NCBI GenBank assembly: GCA_030248065.1
Contig: JASAMV010002585.1
Span: 17,195-81,194 of the forward strand
Direction: 5' to 3'
Length of the DNA: 64,000 nt
Source of the DNA: Rhynchonema sp. JSB1_4
Taxonomy: Eukaryota > Nematoda > Chromadorea > Monhysterida > Xyalidae
The translations under genes were made by a program, and so were the position numbers. Below are positions 48,111 through 59,469 of this stretch, in pieces; positions within the stretch are counted from its first letter, which is position 1; each line of letters starts with the position of its first letter. A model generated the notes under the pieces. The model saw nothing but the letters and a program-made list of their open reading frames with translations, was not told the DNA's origin and ran no database searches.

Positions 48111-48142
48111 AAAAGAAAATGCGCCCTGGTCATGGTCTTGTT

Positions 48143-49574
48143 TCAAAAGTCGGCCCTTCCGAACGCAGGCACCAAACTCGGATCGCCGCCACGCATCATC
48201 TGAAACTATGGCTAATGTTGTAAGGCTGGTTATACCGTGTACTTGTCCATTTTGGGCTTGTAGAAAATGAGGAAAAAATCGCCTATCTGTGAATCTCGGT
48301 CGAAACGGGCAACCAAAAAGCAGATTTCTGTACACTTTAAATTGTGTTAAGGTATTCCCCGTAGTGTCCAAACGTTCAAAAGAAAAAGAGTCTTGAGACA
48401 TCACGAACATGTCTGTCACTTTGAGTCGGATCCATGCTATCGTCCAACGGCACCATCATGTACGGCGACGATCGTTTGTGTGAATGTGAGTGGTCGATCG
48501 ATTGACCGCCACTTTTGCGATGCAGCTGGGGTCGGGCATCGACTGCGAAACAATGAGAGAATGTGGAAAGAATAATTGACGTCAATCAAGCGAAAGAGAA
48601 AATGACCGTACTGGATCGAGTCAAGCCACGTGCTGGGTAGTGACCTGCTGGGTTGATGGGCGGAGTCACATCGGTCGATTTGGTGCGCGAACGCTCGTCA
48701 CGACTTTCTGCAAAACCCGATGTTTCATCAGCACCATATAAGCAGCGGGAGACATTGACCACCAACCAGGATGATCTCCGTAATATGGATGCACTTGACG
48801 ACGGGGCACCTGGTACGCACCACCTGGACCACGACCAAAGCCGGTCACCTGCAACGATTATTGTGCAAAAAGTGAAAGCGATCGTAAAAAGCAATATAAA
48901 TCGTGTAACAAAAATGAACAAAGTCAATCACCTTTCTCTGTCCATGTCCTCCATACCCGTGTCTGTCACTGCGAGATTCCGTCGCAGACAACGACACTGA
49001 GTTTTCGCCAACTGAATGAAACACTGTGTTTCGGTTTCCCATAATTACATATTCATCAGAATTCAAATTGAAACAAGCATTCAACTAAAAGCCAACCCGG
49101 TTGATATCCGCCAGATCGTGGCTCATATTTGGCCGACTTTGACACGCTGTCGCCACGACATGTTTGCTGCTGAAAACCACGTCACATTTGTGACAACTGA
49201 CACTTTCCCTCAATTCACACATTTTTTGCCACGATTCGGCAAATATATCCACGCCTTCTAAATTCTACGTGGCTTATCGTGTGGAAAATCGACACGTTTT
49301 CAACCACACACTGTAAGGCCTGGAGGAGGCCAAAGCTTAGTGCGAGTGTAAACACAATCACGTGTTGACAAACTCAACCCATTGTATTTTCTACGAACAC
49401 GCCGGAAAACCACGACTTGGAGATAATGTCTCAACTAACCGATGTGTTATAATACTTGACGTCTTTATCGAGCTGCGCGATTTTCCTATTCATTCGATCG
49501 ATAATGGTCGATCCGGATCGCTTTGGATTGCTGAACGATTGTGGCACGGGCGGAAGTGGGGACGTCGGTTGCAG

Positions 49575-49606
<32 letters not shown>

Positions 49607-51236
49607 GGGGGTACATCCCGTATGGCCTGTGGAACATGAACAGGAACATGAAGAGCATTTTCAAAATATGAGAAATGATAATGCGCGGGTTAGGTAAAAC
49701 TCGGATCGGATTAAATCTGCCTTGGCCACGTTACTCTTTTCGCGGAGCAGTTCATTGGTGCCACAAGCTTCGACCAGCGTAAAGACTGTTTATGGGGACC
49801 TGGTTACGAAACAACGCTGGCATCCGTAAATGCAAAAACCGTTTGGGTGGCCTCTGGACACGGCTAATCCGATCAGACCCGATCCATCTTGACTTTTGAA
49901 AGTCACTTTGGTGAAAATTTCAAAAGTTACATGTTCGATGGCGCCTGTTGAACGGGACGGCGGTCGATGTAGGACGAACGTCGCTCGTACGGATTTCTGA
50001 ATCATCATGTTTTGTGAAAATATTTCCATCAGCATTTAAAGAAGGTTGATCACACCCACTTCCAGAGCACATGAGACCGGTCATCGGTGACGCTGCAGTG
50101 AACCAGAATGATGAAACAAATAACCAGGGCAGCAATCAGAACGAACACCATGGTCAGACCCAGAAACACCCATTTCAGCGTGGGCCAGATGTCGGGCGCT
50201 GAAATTCTGTCAGTTTCTTTGAAACTTAGGCAAACTCAAAATATGAAGTTCGACCAATTTGTCCAAAACAATCTGCTCACGCACTCCGCCCACTTTTCTA
50301 TGTAAAGCCCACTCCTGTTTGTTTGAGCAGTCCTAATCCAGCAGGTGGCCTTCGAAAACAGCTGACAATGGCGTTTTTTGTGTTTCAACTTTGCTTCTCT
50401 GAATTCAGATGTCTATTGGATGCAACCTGGGGTGTCTGGTCCCGTTAGAGACACTGATATAGCTTGATGCGTCCCACGACCACTAACAGGCGCAGCTGTC
50501 GGCGTGTGCAGATCGACGACGTGCCCCGGTACGCATCTGGCCGAAAACTGGTGGCGAACAACAGCGATGGCCGCTCAAGGCAAGCGAAGCAATCACTGAG
50601 CAGTCACACCCTTGGACTTCGGTCCACTTCCCCGAACACAATGACACTCTTCAAGGCCACCTCAGATAGTCATGTGCACGAGCCATGCTGGTACCCCGTG
50701 AAGTGACCAGACTCCCTAGTTTGCATCCAATAAACATCAGAATTCACAGAAATAAAGTTCGAACACAACAAGTGCCATTTTCAGCACTTTTCGAATGGGG
50801 AGCACCTACTGGAATGAGCGCACCCACTTAAGCACATTCTTAGCCTTTGGCCTAGGCTTAGGCTTGCGCGACTAGGCTTAGGCTTAGGCTTCAGCCTGAA
50901 GATGAAACACACAGACAAATCGAACAATACTCTCTATCTCCGTGGACGCGTGTTCGGTGGGCGGCGGTCGTCTTGGACTTTTGGGCAAACTAGATCCCAC
51001 GTAGAAAATATCAGATGTGTGATGCCATGTCAAGAGAAAAGTTCAGCAAAGAAATGTGTAGCTTTTGCGTTGCACATACAGTGTGCGTGCAGTGTCCACC
51101 AACCGTCTTTATTCTCATCCGATTCTTTATTATCCGTTGCGTGCGTTTGAATCGTCAAGCAGCCAATCAGCAACGCGCACAGCCACGGTCGGCGATGCAG
51201 CATGATGGTGGCGTGCAGAAGTAGGTGATGTTTCAT
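48143..51236 (-). CDS. Gene A', left-arm paralogue of gene A (membrane protein with polyQ)
   Basis: Mirror of the right-arm copy. Exons, 5' to 3': 51236-51104, 50198-50060, 49996-49931, 49626-49440, 49169-49097, 49011-48932, 48848-48767, 48707-48612, 48542-48409, 48199-48143 (348 residues). Same order as gene A: signal peptide (WLCALLIGCLTI), short acidic ectodomain (DNKESDENKDG), TM (WVFLGLTMVFVLIAALVICF), Pro/Gln-rich tail. An 11-residue polyglutamine run (CAA codons; the GTTGTT tract at 49576-49607 on the plus strand) is absent from A. Ends PAFGRADF. A 475-bp element lies in intron 1 (50338-50812). Divergent from MARCH, whose start is 625 bases away. Function unknown. Confidence 0.8.
50338..50812. 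mobile_element. Inverted-repeat element in gene A' intron 1, left arm
   Basis: Arms of about 105 bases, imperfectly complementary: CCAGCAGGTGGCCTTCGAAA at the left; GCACCTACTGG at the right. Middle of about 260 bases without a transposase. AAT or TAAT may be duplicated outside. The mirror copy is at about 60252-60726, so insertion predates the palindrome. Confidence 0.65.
50841..50896. repeat. TTAGGC interstitial telomere-like array, left arm
   Basis: Six or so TTAGGC units with minor interruptions (GCTTAGGCTTAGGCTT), just beside the preceding element. Mirror at 60168-60226. Confidence 0.75.
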
Positions 51237-51305
51237 TCTCTTGATGTTTTGCGTGCGATAATATCAAGTCTCGGTAGAAATATAATGAAATGAGAAAATC
51301 CTATA

Positions 51306-51600
51306 AAGGCAGTCCACGGGAGGTTGTCACTCAGCCCCCGAATACCGTAACCCACCGCAAGCGAGATCGTTGCGAGACCCATGCTGATCGCTGCTTATCG
51401 ACACGTGTATTAGCGGCAGCAAGCTGGAAATTGTCATCGTGCGCGTCCATCCCCGAAATTTCGAAATGTTGGTTGGTGTTGGCGCTAACACACAAAACAT
51501 AGATAAAAAACAAAATGGTCTCGACACGATCCTTGCAGATCAAAATTACGGTGGGTTACGGTATTCGGGGGCTGAGTGACAACCTCCGGTAGACTGCCTT
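51306..51600. mobile_element. TA-flanked MITE between genes A' and MARCH, left arm
   Basis: TIRs of about 50 bases starting AAGGCAGTCCACGGGAGG and ending CCTCCGGTAGACTGCCTT, with TA on both sides (51304-51305 and 51601-51602). 295 bp. Lies 69 bases upstream of the A' start codon and about 260 bases upstream of the MARCH start, inside the shared divergent promoter region. Mirror at about 59470-59764. Confidence 0.82.
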
Positions 51601-51861
51601 TACCTTTCTGCAAAGAAATCGCCAACAACAAAACTGATTACAGTATTTTAATCTGATTAACTTTTGAACATTATTGAACAATTTCCTTGCCCGGCCGATT
51701 TGATTGAAAATTCAACAGATCATCATGTCGATTGCTCCGATGCACAACAATGAACAAAATAGACAGGCACAGGCTAGTGACAAAGGCAGCAAAACTGCAG
51801 AAACTTGGCACTTTTAAAATCAAAATTTCGAAACATCAAGGAAAACATCTAAACGTTCTAG

Positions 51862-53711
51862 ATGCTCGTTCTGCCAAAATTCTCTGTCTCTGGACCGGTG
51901 TGCCGCTTTTGCTTCAGGTTCGAATTTGGGCCAATTTGATGGGGGAATTTGGAAATTTTTCCAGTGATGTCAAAAAGTCGACCGCAGAGTAAAAATTGTT
52001 GTCCTGTCACCGGTCTGTTGGGAACAAATCAGACACCTCTCGCCTGTTTGATGCTCGAATAACATTTTCTGAACTTCATTTTTGGTCAAAAGGATTGTCC
52101 CAAACTCAAAGCCCCATATGAAACACAAAAATCACAATCAATAATATCCCCGTGATGTTTCACAGCGGTTCATGTGTGCACGATCGTCTGGTGCACGCGT
52201 GTGCCTGCAGTGGCAGCATGGCGCTGGTGCACAACGGTTGTTTGAACACTTGGCATCAGACGAGTGGACAAAGAAAGTGCAATGTTTGCAAGGTTGGACA
52301 ATGTTCCTCAGTTAATAGTTTACTGATATTTTTGTTCGCTTCCCAACAAAACAACAATCATATTTCAACCAATGTTTCAGATCAAATTCGAAGACGACGG
52401 ATCAGAATGGAAACCAATCAGCCTCTGGTCGTGGCCGAAGTTCAGCTACAGGAGTTTTCTGGCAGGCGGTTTCAACAACAAGTCATCACATAATTTTTTG
52501 AACAAGTTTGGAACGCTAAAAAACTATTCAGTTCTGGACGGGTTCGTTTCTGCAAGTGCTCATCCAAAGTGTGTGTGGTAGCCTGCTGCTGCTCGCAATC
52601 GACCAAAAGCTGACCTACTCCCGTTGGTTGGATCCCGACGCAAACCTCTATGGTGATGATCTGCTCAGAATGTGTCAGTCAAAATGCTTCTCATTCGGAT
52701 TTTTCAATTTTAGCGCCTGCTCACGCTTAATTTTTATGTGTGACGATGCAGGGAGGGACTTTATAGGGACTCCCTTATTACCGGAGAAGTTCGAGTAAGT
52801 CCCCCGAATAAGCCACAACGGATTTCGCATGTTTTGAGAATAAGCCCCTGGGGGGTTTATTTTGAGTAAAAAGTTTTCTTGCGTCTGTCGGTGCGATAAA
52901 AGTTGCACACATTGCAGCAGCGTTTTGTTCAGACAGAACATGTGTGTTTTACAACATTTTGTCAACTGATCGCAATGATTTGCATGTAAACAGTCGTGTA
53001 ACAATTATGTAAATGGCTATAATGCCTAGAAGGACTAAGAGCACACATTTGTAGTTAAAACAGTAGCATGTAACGCTTCCTGCATTCTGCAACTGGATCC
53101 CAAATAAGCCCCCGTTGGTGACTTATTTGGAGGATTGCCCCCTAAGGGCTTACTTTGGATAATTTTTTTTGTTTCGCTTAATTGACCTTCTCCGGTAAGT
53201 ATTTTTATGAACGAAGTGTGATAACCAGCCTGTGGTCGTTTCGCCGTGCTTTCGCGCGCACAGACCGAGGCGCCAGGGCTCGTCAGTGCGAACGCCTCGG
53301 CAAATTTGCCTCCAAAAAGCCCCACCAGACGATCTTATTGCTGATCTGTAACATCACTGCGTGCAAACTCATGAACAGGGTTTCGTCACATCTGTGCATG
53401 GTGAGGGCAGAGTTACTGCAAGCAGTCCACACAGTGAAGTCACAATGTGCTGTTGTTTATTGCCAAAAAAGAATGTTCGTTTGTTTTTCTGAAATTTCTT
53501 GATTCATCATAATTTGCCAGTCCTTCTGCTGTGCACCTATTGGATGTCGCTAATCACTCTGGTGCTGATGGTGCATGTGGCTGAACGCGATGTGAGGAAA
53601 TACTTGGTCAAACAGAGACAATATCGATTCAGGGACCACATCACTGTAATGTCAACGATGAGTGTTGAATTTGAGGTTGGTATTCAGTGGGCGTCCATCA
53701 TCAATCAGTGA
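51862..53711 (+). CDS. MARCH-type RING-CH membrane E3 ubiquitin ligase, left arm (intact)
   Basis: MARCH ligases ubiquitinate membrane proteins to direct their trafficking (family knowledge). Exons: 51862-51917, 52166-52292, 52381-52453, 52557-52673, 53521-53711; 187 residues, all phases agree. The RING-CH is complete: CRFC, then CAC, H with NGC (VHNGC), and CNVC at residues about 15-61, spacing C-x2-C..C-x-C-x7-H-x2-C..C-x2-C. It is followed by two membrane segments (SVCGSLLLLAIDQ; LLLCTYWMSLITLVLMVHVA) with a short loop, and a basic tail ending ASIINQ. The start used is the ATG just before the RING; an extra upstream exon is possible because an AG precedes it. The exon 3 donor (A|GTTTTC) is the weakest call. 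Intron 4 carries a MITE. Confidence 0.85.
52781..53195. mobile_element. TA-flanked MITE in MARCH intron 4, left arm
   Basis: Ends CCGGAGAAGTTCGAGTAAG and CTTCTCCGG, with TA beside both. Subterminal AATAAGCCCC and GGGCTTA(C/T) motifs face inward. 415 bp. Mirror at about 57872-58288. Confidence 0.7.
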
Positions 53712-54171
53712 ATCGATCGATCAACCAATAAATCAGATCCGACAGCGTTACGCCAATCAAACGATACACGAAACGGATATGGCCAAAACTCATCTTGCCA
53801 TTGCCATTGCTTGATTTGGCATCATAAACACTAAATGCAGAATACTCACGAACTAATATAATAATATTTTTGAATTAATTCACATTTTCGCCGCAGTAAC
53901 ATGTATACTGTATGTATAAGAAGTTGTTGGATTGCAGTTGCCGCTTTGCAGATGTTGGCGTCACTGACTATCTGCTAACAATAGTAATGTATATTCATGC
54001 CATGCCCCATTTTGTTCGCCACGTTTTTGTGATTTCATTCCTTTATTTGATTCCGCAGTGATTCTGTGCTCATATGCGACAAATAAAGAGAAATTAATGG
54101 TCCGTGCAGTGAAAACTCAACATGAAACAACTGGGTCTTTGAACCAACCGAGGATTACCATCTGCACATAG

Positions 54172-54255
54172 ACGTGGCGAAGACTTGGCACAGATTTGGC
54201 ATAGACTTGCTTCACGGCCATGCCAAGTCTATGCCAAGTCCATGCCAAGTCCTAA
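54172..54255. repeat. Short hairpin with CATGCCAAGTC repeats near arm inner end
   Basis: GACTTGGCA/GGCATAGACTTG units on the left face three TGCCAAGTC units on the right, giving a hairpin about 170 bases from the inner end of the arm. The mirrored copy lies at about 56818-56901. Confidence 0.55.
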
Positions 54256-54362
54256 CAAAGTCGTTGACACCGCCCTGCGTGTTTCAGGCTCGAAAAACGA
54301 GTTTTCTCCCTGTTTGTTTGGGTTTTCGGTTGTTTTACGGCATTTCATAACATGGACTCGAA

Positions 54363-54598
54363 CTCTCACGAAAATTCTTCGCCATTTTGCGCCAAAAAAT
54401 GAGTATTTTCTCGTAAAAATAAATTACCGGCCCCGGAAAAACGTGTTCATTCCAGTAGTCACTATTCTGAAAACACTCAATTTGACGACCCTCGCACAAG
54501 TTATTTTCAGGGGTATTTTTGGGAACACTTTTTAATATTTTCTGCAGCGAAAAAGGCACCCCAGACCCAAAATACAGCCCCATCAGATGGGGTCAGTG
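54363..54598. other. Left part of palindrome spacer, nothing recognised
   Basis: Unique sequence between the left arm and the foldback element. No open frame with coding character, no repeat. Confidence 0.5.
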
Positions 54599-54606
54599 AA
54601 AGAAAT

Positions 54607-55295
54607 GGGGCTCTATAGACTCGGGGCCACCCCCCAGAAACTACCGTAATCCATGTGCTACCTTACCCAAACTTTTGTCACGTGATATACAGACCCATAT
54701 GAACTTGTAATATTCGTTTTGGTCGTGTCTGTCAACGGAATCGGTCACGGCCGATCACCATCGGTGGTTTCGAGGTCAAATTTCAAAGTTGTCCGAATGT
54801 TATATGTAGCAACTCTATCATGTTCAAAATTTTTCGCTGATTCCAAAAATGTTAAGCTTATTTCATTCCGACGTCGCATGAAAGAGTAACAGTCTATTTT
54901 TAATCTCAGTTGCAGGCTCGCTGGATTTTAGCCAACAGTGCAGCCAATCAGCGCGCATAGGGGCAGGTGACCTTGAGGCAGCATGTGCACTGGGTGTTGC
55001 ATGTTGGTTACCAATAACCTTTTCTTCCGTGATCAGATTGAAATAAGCTTAACATTTTTGGAATCAGCGAAAAATTCTGAACATGATAGAGGTGCTACAT
55101 ATAACATTCGGACAACTGAAATTTGACCTCGATACCACCGGTGGCGATCGGCCGTGACCGATTCCGTTGACCGACACGACCAAAACGAATATTACAAGTT
55201 CATATGGGTCTGTATATCACGTGACAAAAGTTTGGGTTCGGTAGCACATGGATTACGGTAGTTTCTGGGGGGTGGCCCCGAGTCTATAGAGCCCC
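54607..55295. mobile_element. Foldback (long-TIR) element with 8-bp target duplication in the spacer
   Basis: Arms of about 270 bases: starts GGGGCTCTATAGACTCGGGG, ends with the complement. The loop is about 150 bases (54880-55035). AAAGAAAT is duplicated at 54599-54606 and 55296-55303. Arms differ at several sites, so the element is not brand new. No transposase. The 8-bp duplication suggests hAT- or P-like integration; superfamily uncertain. Confidence 0.88.
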
Positions 55296-55597
55296 AAAGA
55301 AATGTGCCGGACCGGAATACATGCACGTGTATTATATGCCAAAGCACAGTCAACGCACTACACTGCTCTGTGTTTATTCGGTGCAGTGCGTGTGCAGTTA
55401 CGTACGTGCGAAAGCAGAGTACAGCACCCAGTAACTTGTTGCGACCTATGTGTGGGCTGCATCCATTTCAACATAATCCGGCTCAAGTTGTGTGGTTGAG
55501 CCCCGGTGCACTATAAGAACCCCGTTTTGCCCTCACTTCCGTCCATTTTACTGACTCGTCTCTCTTTCTCGTCCATGTTGCGGCCACGCGCGCGTGC

Positions 55598-56400
55598 GCC
55601 GCCACCCCCCTCCGCCCCCAACCAGAGTCGCAGACCGTGGCGGTTGACGGACGTTCAGCCGACAACAAGCAGCAGAAGAGGATTTGGGCCTGGGTTAAGT
55701 TTGTAGGCTTCAGTTCAGGTTCGTCTGGTTTTTGTTTCATTTTTTCATTGAAGCTGGCCATTGGGTTACGGTAGGGCGCCGTACCGTAACTCAACGGTCA
55801 GGTTCACGTACCGAATTCTGAATGCTGACTCGCATCCAAAGGTCAGGCACTCAGGTGCACCGTGTCATCGTCTCTTCAGTGCGAGTGCACCGTATCTCCT
55901 AACAACAACTCATTCACTCTATTCCCATCAGGTATCGTTTCGCCAAGAGTGTGCCGTGCAGGTTGGTGACAGCCGAAGCTTCGAGTCTCGATCCGGACCG
56001 CAACTGCATGGTACGCCAGCTATCCTGACGCGTGGGCAGCGGACAACAAGATTAATGGGTACAGTTTTTAGGCTCCAGTTCAGGTTCGTTTTATTTCATT
56101 TTTTTCTGAATTTTTCGTTTCACTTGTTTGGAAATCGACGCCGTCTCAGCTATCACCGTTGGGTTACGGTAGGGCGCCATACCGTCACTCAACGGTTAGC
56201 GGCAGGGTCCATTGTGCCTCGCGTCATCGTCAGCGTGAATGCACTACCCACCACCTCCATAAAAATAGATGTTTCATCCATGTTTCATATTCACAACAGG
56301 TGTCATTTCGTAGCACATCAACGATGTACAGCTACAGCGATCAGCGATGGACACATTGGCCGCCCAGCATGGTTAAGTTTGTCCCTTTCGCCAAAGTCAG
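55598..56400 (+). repeat. Three exon-like cassettes in tandem in the spacer
   Basis: Segments about 55598-55718, 55932-56083 and 56300-56400 each end ...TTCAG or ...TCAG followed by GTTCGT and a T-rich intron-like tract. They encode related ends (WAWVKFVGFSS, TRLMGTVFRLQFR, PSMVKFVPFAKVR). The second and third begin after CAG with GTVTCGTTTCG/GTGTCATTTCG (VSFR). Between them, at 55761-55794 and 56159-56192, lie copies of a hairpin (GGGTTACGGTAGGGCGCC plus its complement). Either duplicated exons of an unknown gene or a tandem non-coding repeat. Confidence 0.45.
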
Positions 56401-56493
56401 GTTCGTGGGATTTTTTTTTATTTTCTTCAAATTTCGATTCATAACAAGATGTTCATGGCAAAAGTCTGTTTTCGCTCATTTGGGTGGTTTAGA

Positions 56494-56708
56494 TGCCGGT
56501 TTGGCGCTGAATGTTGTATGTGCTGGAGGCGACCAGACCATTATTTATTTTTTCTCACTTTTTGCCGGTTTGGCGCTGAATGTTGTATGTGCTGGAGGCG
56601 ACCAGACCATTATTTATTTTTTCTCACTTTTTGCCGGTTTGGCGCTGAATGTTGTATGTGCTGGAGGCGACCAGACCATTATTTATTTTTTCTCACTTTT
56701 TGCCGGTT
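56494..56708 (+). repeat. 69-bp tandem repeat, three copies plus a partial
   Basis: Units start at 56494, 56563, 56632 and (partial) 56701 with TGCCGGTTTGGCGCTGAATG. They are essentially identical, so recently expanded. 69 is a multiple of three, so two frames stay open across the array, one giving a 23-residue hydrophobic repeat (AGLALNVVCAGGDQTIIYFF). No start or gene model supports translation. It abuts the inner end of the right arm. Confidence 0.85.
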
Positions 56709-57418
56709 TGGCAATTCGAGTCCATGTTATGAAATGCCGTAAAACAACCGAAAACCCAAACAAACGGGAGAACTCGTTTTTTTAGCCTGAAAACACAGGG
56801 CGGTGTCTAACGACTTTGTTAGGACTCGGCATGGACCTGGCATAGACTTGGCATGGCCGTAAAGCAAGTCTATGCCAAATCTTGCCAAGTCTTCGCCACG
56901 TCTATGTGCAGATGGTAATCCTCGGTTGGTTCAAAGACCCAGTTGTTTCATGTTGAGTTTTCACTGCAGGACCATTAATTTCTCTTTATTTGTCGCATAT
57001 GAGCACAGAATCACTGCGGAATCAAATAAAGGAATGAAATCACAAAAACGTGGCGAACAAAATGGGGCATGGCATGAATATACATTACTATTGTTAGCAG
57101 ATAGTCAGTGACGCCAACATCTGCAAAGCGGCAACTGCAATCCAACAACTTCTTATACATACAGTATACATGTTACTGCGGAAAATGTGAATTAATTCAA
57201 AAATATTATTATATTAGTTCGTGAGTATTCTGCATTTAGTGTTTATGATGCCAAATCAAGCAATGGCATGGCAAGATGAGTTTTGGCCATATCCGTTTCG
57301 TGTATCGTTTGATTGGCGTAACGCTGTCGGATCTGATTTATTGGTTGATCGATCGATTCACTGATTGATGAGGACGCCCACTGAATACCAACCTCAAATT
57401 CAACACTCATCGTTGACA

Positions 57419-59207
57419 TTACAGCGATGTGGTCCCTGAATCATATTGTCTCTGTTTGACCAAGTATTTCCTCACATCGCGTTCAGCCACATGCACCATC
57501 AGCACCAGAGTGATTAGCGACATCCAATAGGTGCACAGCAGAAGGACTGGCAAATTATGATGAATCAAGAAATTTCAGAAAAACAAACGAACATTCTTTT
57601 TTGGCAATAAACAACAGCACATTGTGACTTCACTGTGTGGACTGCTTGCAGTAACTCTGCCCTCACCATGCACAGATGTGACGAAACCCTGTTCATGAGT
57701 TTGCACGCAGTGATGTTACAGATCAGCAATAAGATCGTCTGGTGGGGCTTTTTGGAGGCAAATTTGCCGAGGCGTTCGCACTGACGAGCCCTGGCGCCTC
57801 GGTCTGTGCGCGCGAAAGCACGGCGAAACGACCACAGGCTGGTTATCACACTTCGTTCATAAAAATACTTACCGGAGAAGGTCAATTAAGCGAAACAAAA
57901 AAAAATTATCCAAAGTAAGCCCTTAGGGGGCAATCCTCCAAATAAGTCACCAACGGGGGCTTATTTGGGATCCAGTTGCAGAATGCAGGAAGCGTTACAT
58001 GCTACTGTTTTAACTACAAATGTGTGCTCTTAGTCCTTCTAGGCATTATAGCCATTTACATAATTGTTACACGACTGTTTACATGCAAATCATTGCGATC
58101 AGTTGACAAAATGTTGTAAAACACACATGTTCTGTCTGAACAAAACGCTGCTGCAATGTGTGCAACTTTTATCGCACCGACAGACGCAAGAAAACTTTTT
58201 ACTCAAAATAAACCCCCCAGGGGCTTATTCTCAAAACATGCGAAATCCGTTGTGGCTTATTCGGGGGGACTTACTCGAACTTCTCCGGTAATAAGGGAGT
58301 CCCTATAAAGTCCCTCCCTGCATCGTCACACATAAAAATTAAGCGTGAGCAGGCGCTAAAATTGAAAAATCCGAATGAGAAGCATTTTGACTGACACATT
58401 CTGAGCAGATCATCACCATAGAGGTTTGCGTCGGGATCCAACCAACGGGAGTAGGTCAGCTTTTGGTCGATTGCGAGCAGCAGCAGGCTACCACACACAC
58501 TTTGGATGAGCACTTGCAGAAACGAACCCGTCGAGAACTGAATAGTTTTTTAGCGTTCCAAACTTGTTCAAAAAATTATGTGATGACTTGTTGTTGAAAC
58601 CGCCTGCCAGAAAACTCCTGTAGCTGAACTTCGGCCACGACCAGAGGCTGATTGGTTTCCATTCTGATCCGTCGTCTTCGAATTTGATCTGAAACATTGG
58701 TTGAAATATGATTGTTGTTTTGTTGGGAAGCGAACAAAAATATCAGTAAACTATTAACTGAGGAACATTGTCCAACCTTGCAAACATTGCACTTTCTTTG
58801 TCCACTCGTCTGATGCCAAGTGTTCAAACAACCGTTGTGCACCAGCGCCATGCTGCCACTGCAGGCACACGCGTGCACCAGACGATCGTGCACACATGAA
58901 CCGCTGTGAAACATCACGGGGATATTATTGATTGTGATTTTTGTGTTTCATATGGGGCTTTGAGTTTGGGACAATCCTTTTGACCAAAAATGAAGTTCAG
59001 AAAATGTTATTCGAGCATCAAACAGGCGAGAGGTGTCTGATTTGTTCCCAACAGACCGGTGACAGGACAACAATTTTTACTCTGCGGTCGACTTTTTGAC
59101 ATCACTGGAAAAATTTCCAAATTCCCCCATCAAATTGGCCCAAATTCGAACCTGAAGCAAAAGCGGCACACCGGTCCAGAGACAGAGAATTTTGGCAGAA
59201 CGAGCAT
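57419..59207 (-). CDS. MARCH-type RING-CH E3 ligase, right arm, frameshifted C-terminus
   Basis: Mirror of the left copy. Exons, 5' to 3': about 59207-59152, 58903-58777, 58688-58616, 58512-58396, then from 57546. The RING-CH and both membrane segments are unchanged. In the last exon one C is missing near 57443 (CAATATGATTC here, CAATATCGATTC on the left). The tail becomes QRQYDSGTTSL and stops at 57419, losing about 25 residues. A second 1-bp difference lies downstream near 57374, past the new stop. The domain core should still fold. Whether this is a real allele or a consensus error cannot be told from sequence. Confidence 0.75.
57872..58288. mobile_element. TA-flanked MITE in MARCH intron 4, right arm
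   Basis: Mirror of 52781-53195, with CCGGAGAAGGTCAATTAAGC at its low-coordinate end and CTTCTCCGG at the other. Present at the same site in both arms. Confidence 0.7.
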
Positions 59208-59469
59208 CTAGAACGTTTAGATGTTTTCCTTGATGTTTCGAAATTTTGATTTTAAAAGTGCCAAGTTTCTGCAGTTTTGCTGCCTTTGTCACTAGCCTGT
59301 GCCTGTCTATTTTGTTCATTGTTGTGCATCGGAGCAATCGACATGATGATCTGTTGAATTTTCAATCAAATCGGCCGGGCAAGGAAATTGTTCAATAATG
59401 TTCAAAAGTTAATCAGATTAAAATACTGTAATCAGTTTTGTTGTTGGCGATTTCTTTGCAGAAAGGTAA

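Larger units (their letters stand above)
47066..54362. repeat. Left arm of giant inverted repeat (outer end near or beyond 47066)
   Basis: Every block is the reverse complement of 56715-64000. Paired positions sum to 111064-111077, the drift reflecting small indels (for example 47516 with 63548, 51236 with 59834, 53182 with 57885, 54131 with 56942). Arms are at least 7.2 kb and differ by scattered substitutions and 1-6 base indels. The outer limit cannot be set, because the right arm runs off the window. Contents: gene C, gene A', MARCH and four mobile or repeat insertions shared by both arms. Confidence 0.95.

Noticed and set aside
55761..56444. 227-codon open frame in the palindrome spacer
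   Set aside because: It runs through the tandem cassettes and the T-rich intron-like tracts between them. Cassette-to-cassette similarity is in a different phase arrangement, so the long frame is probably chance.
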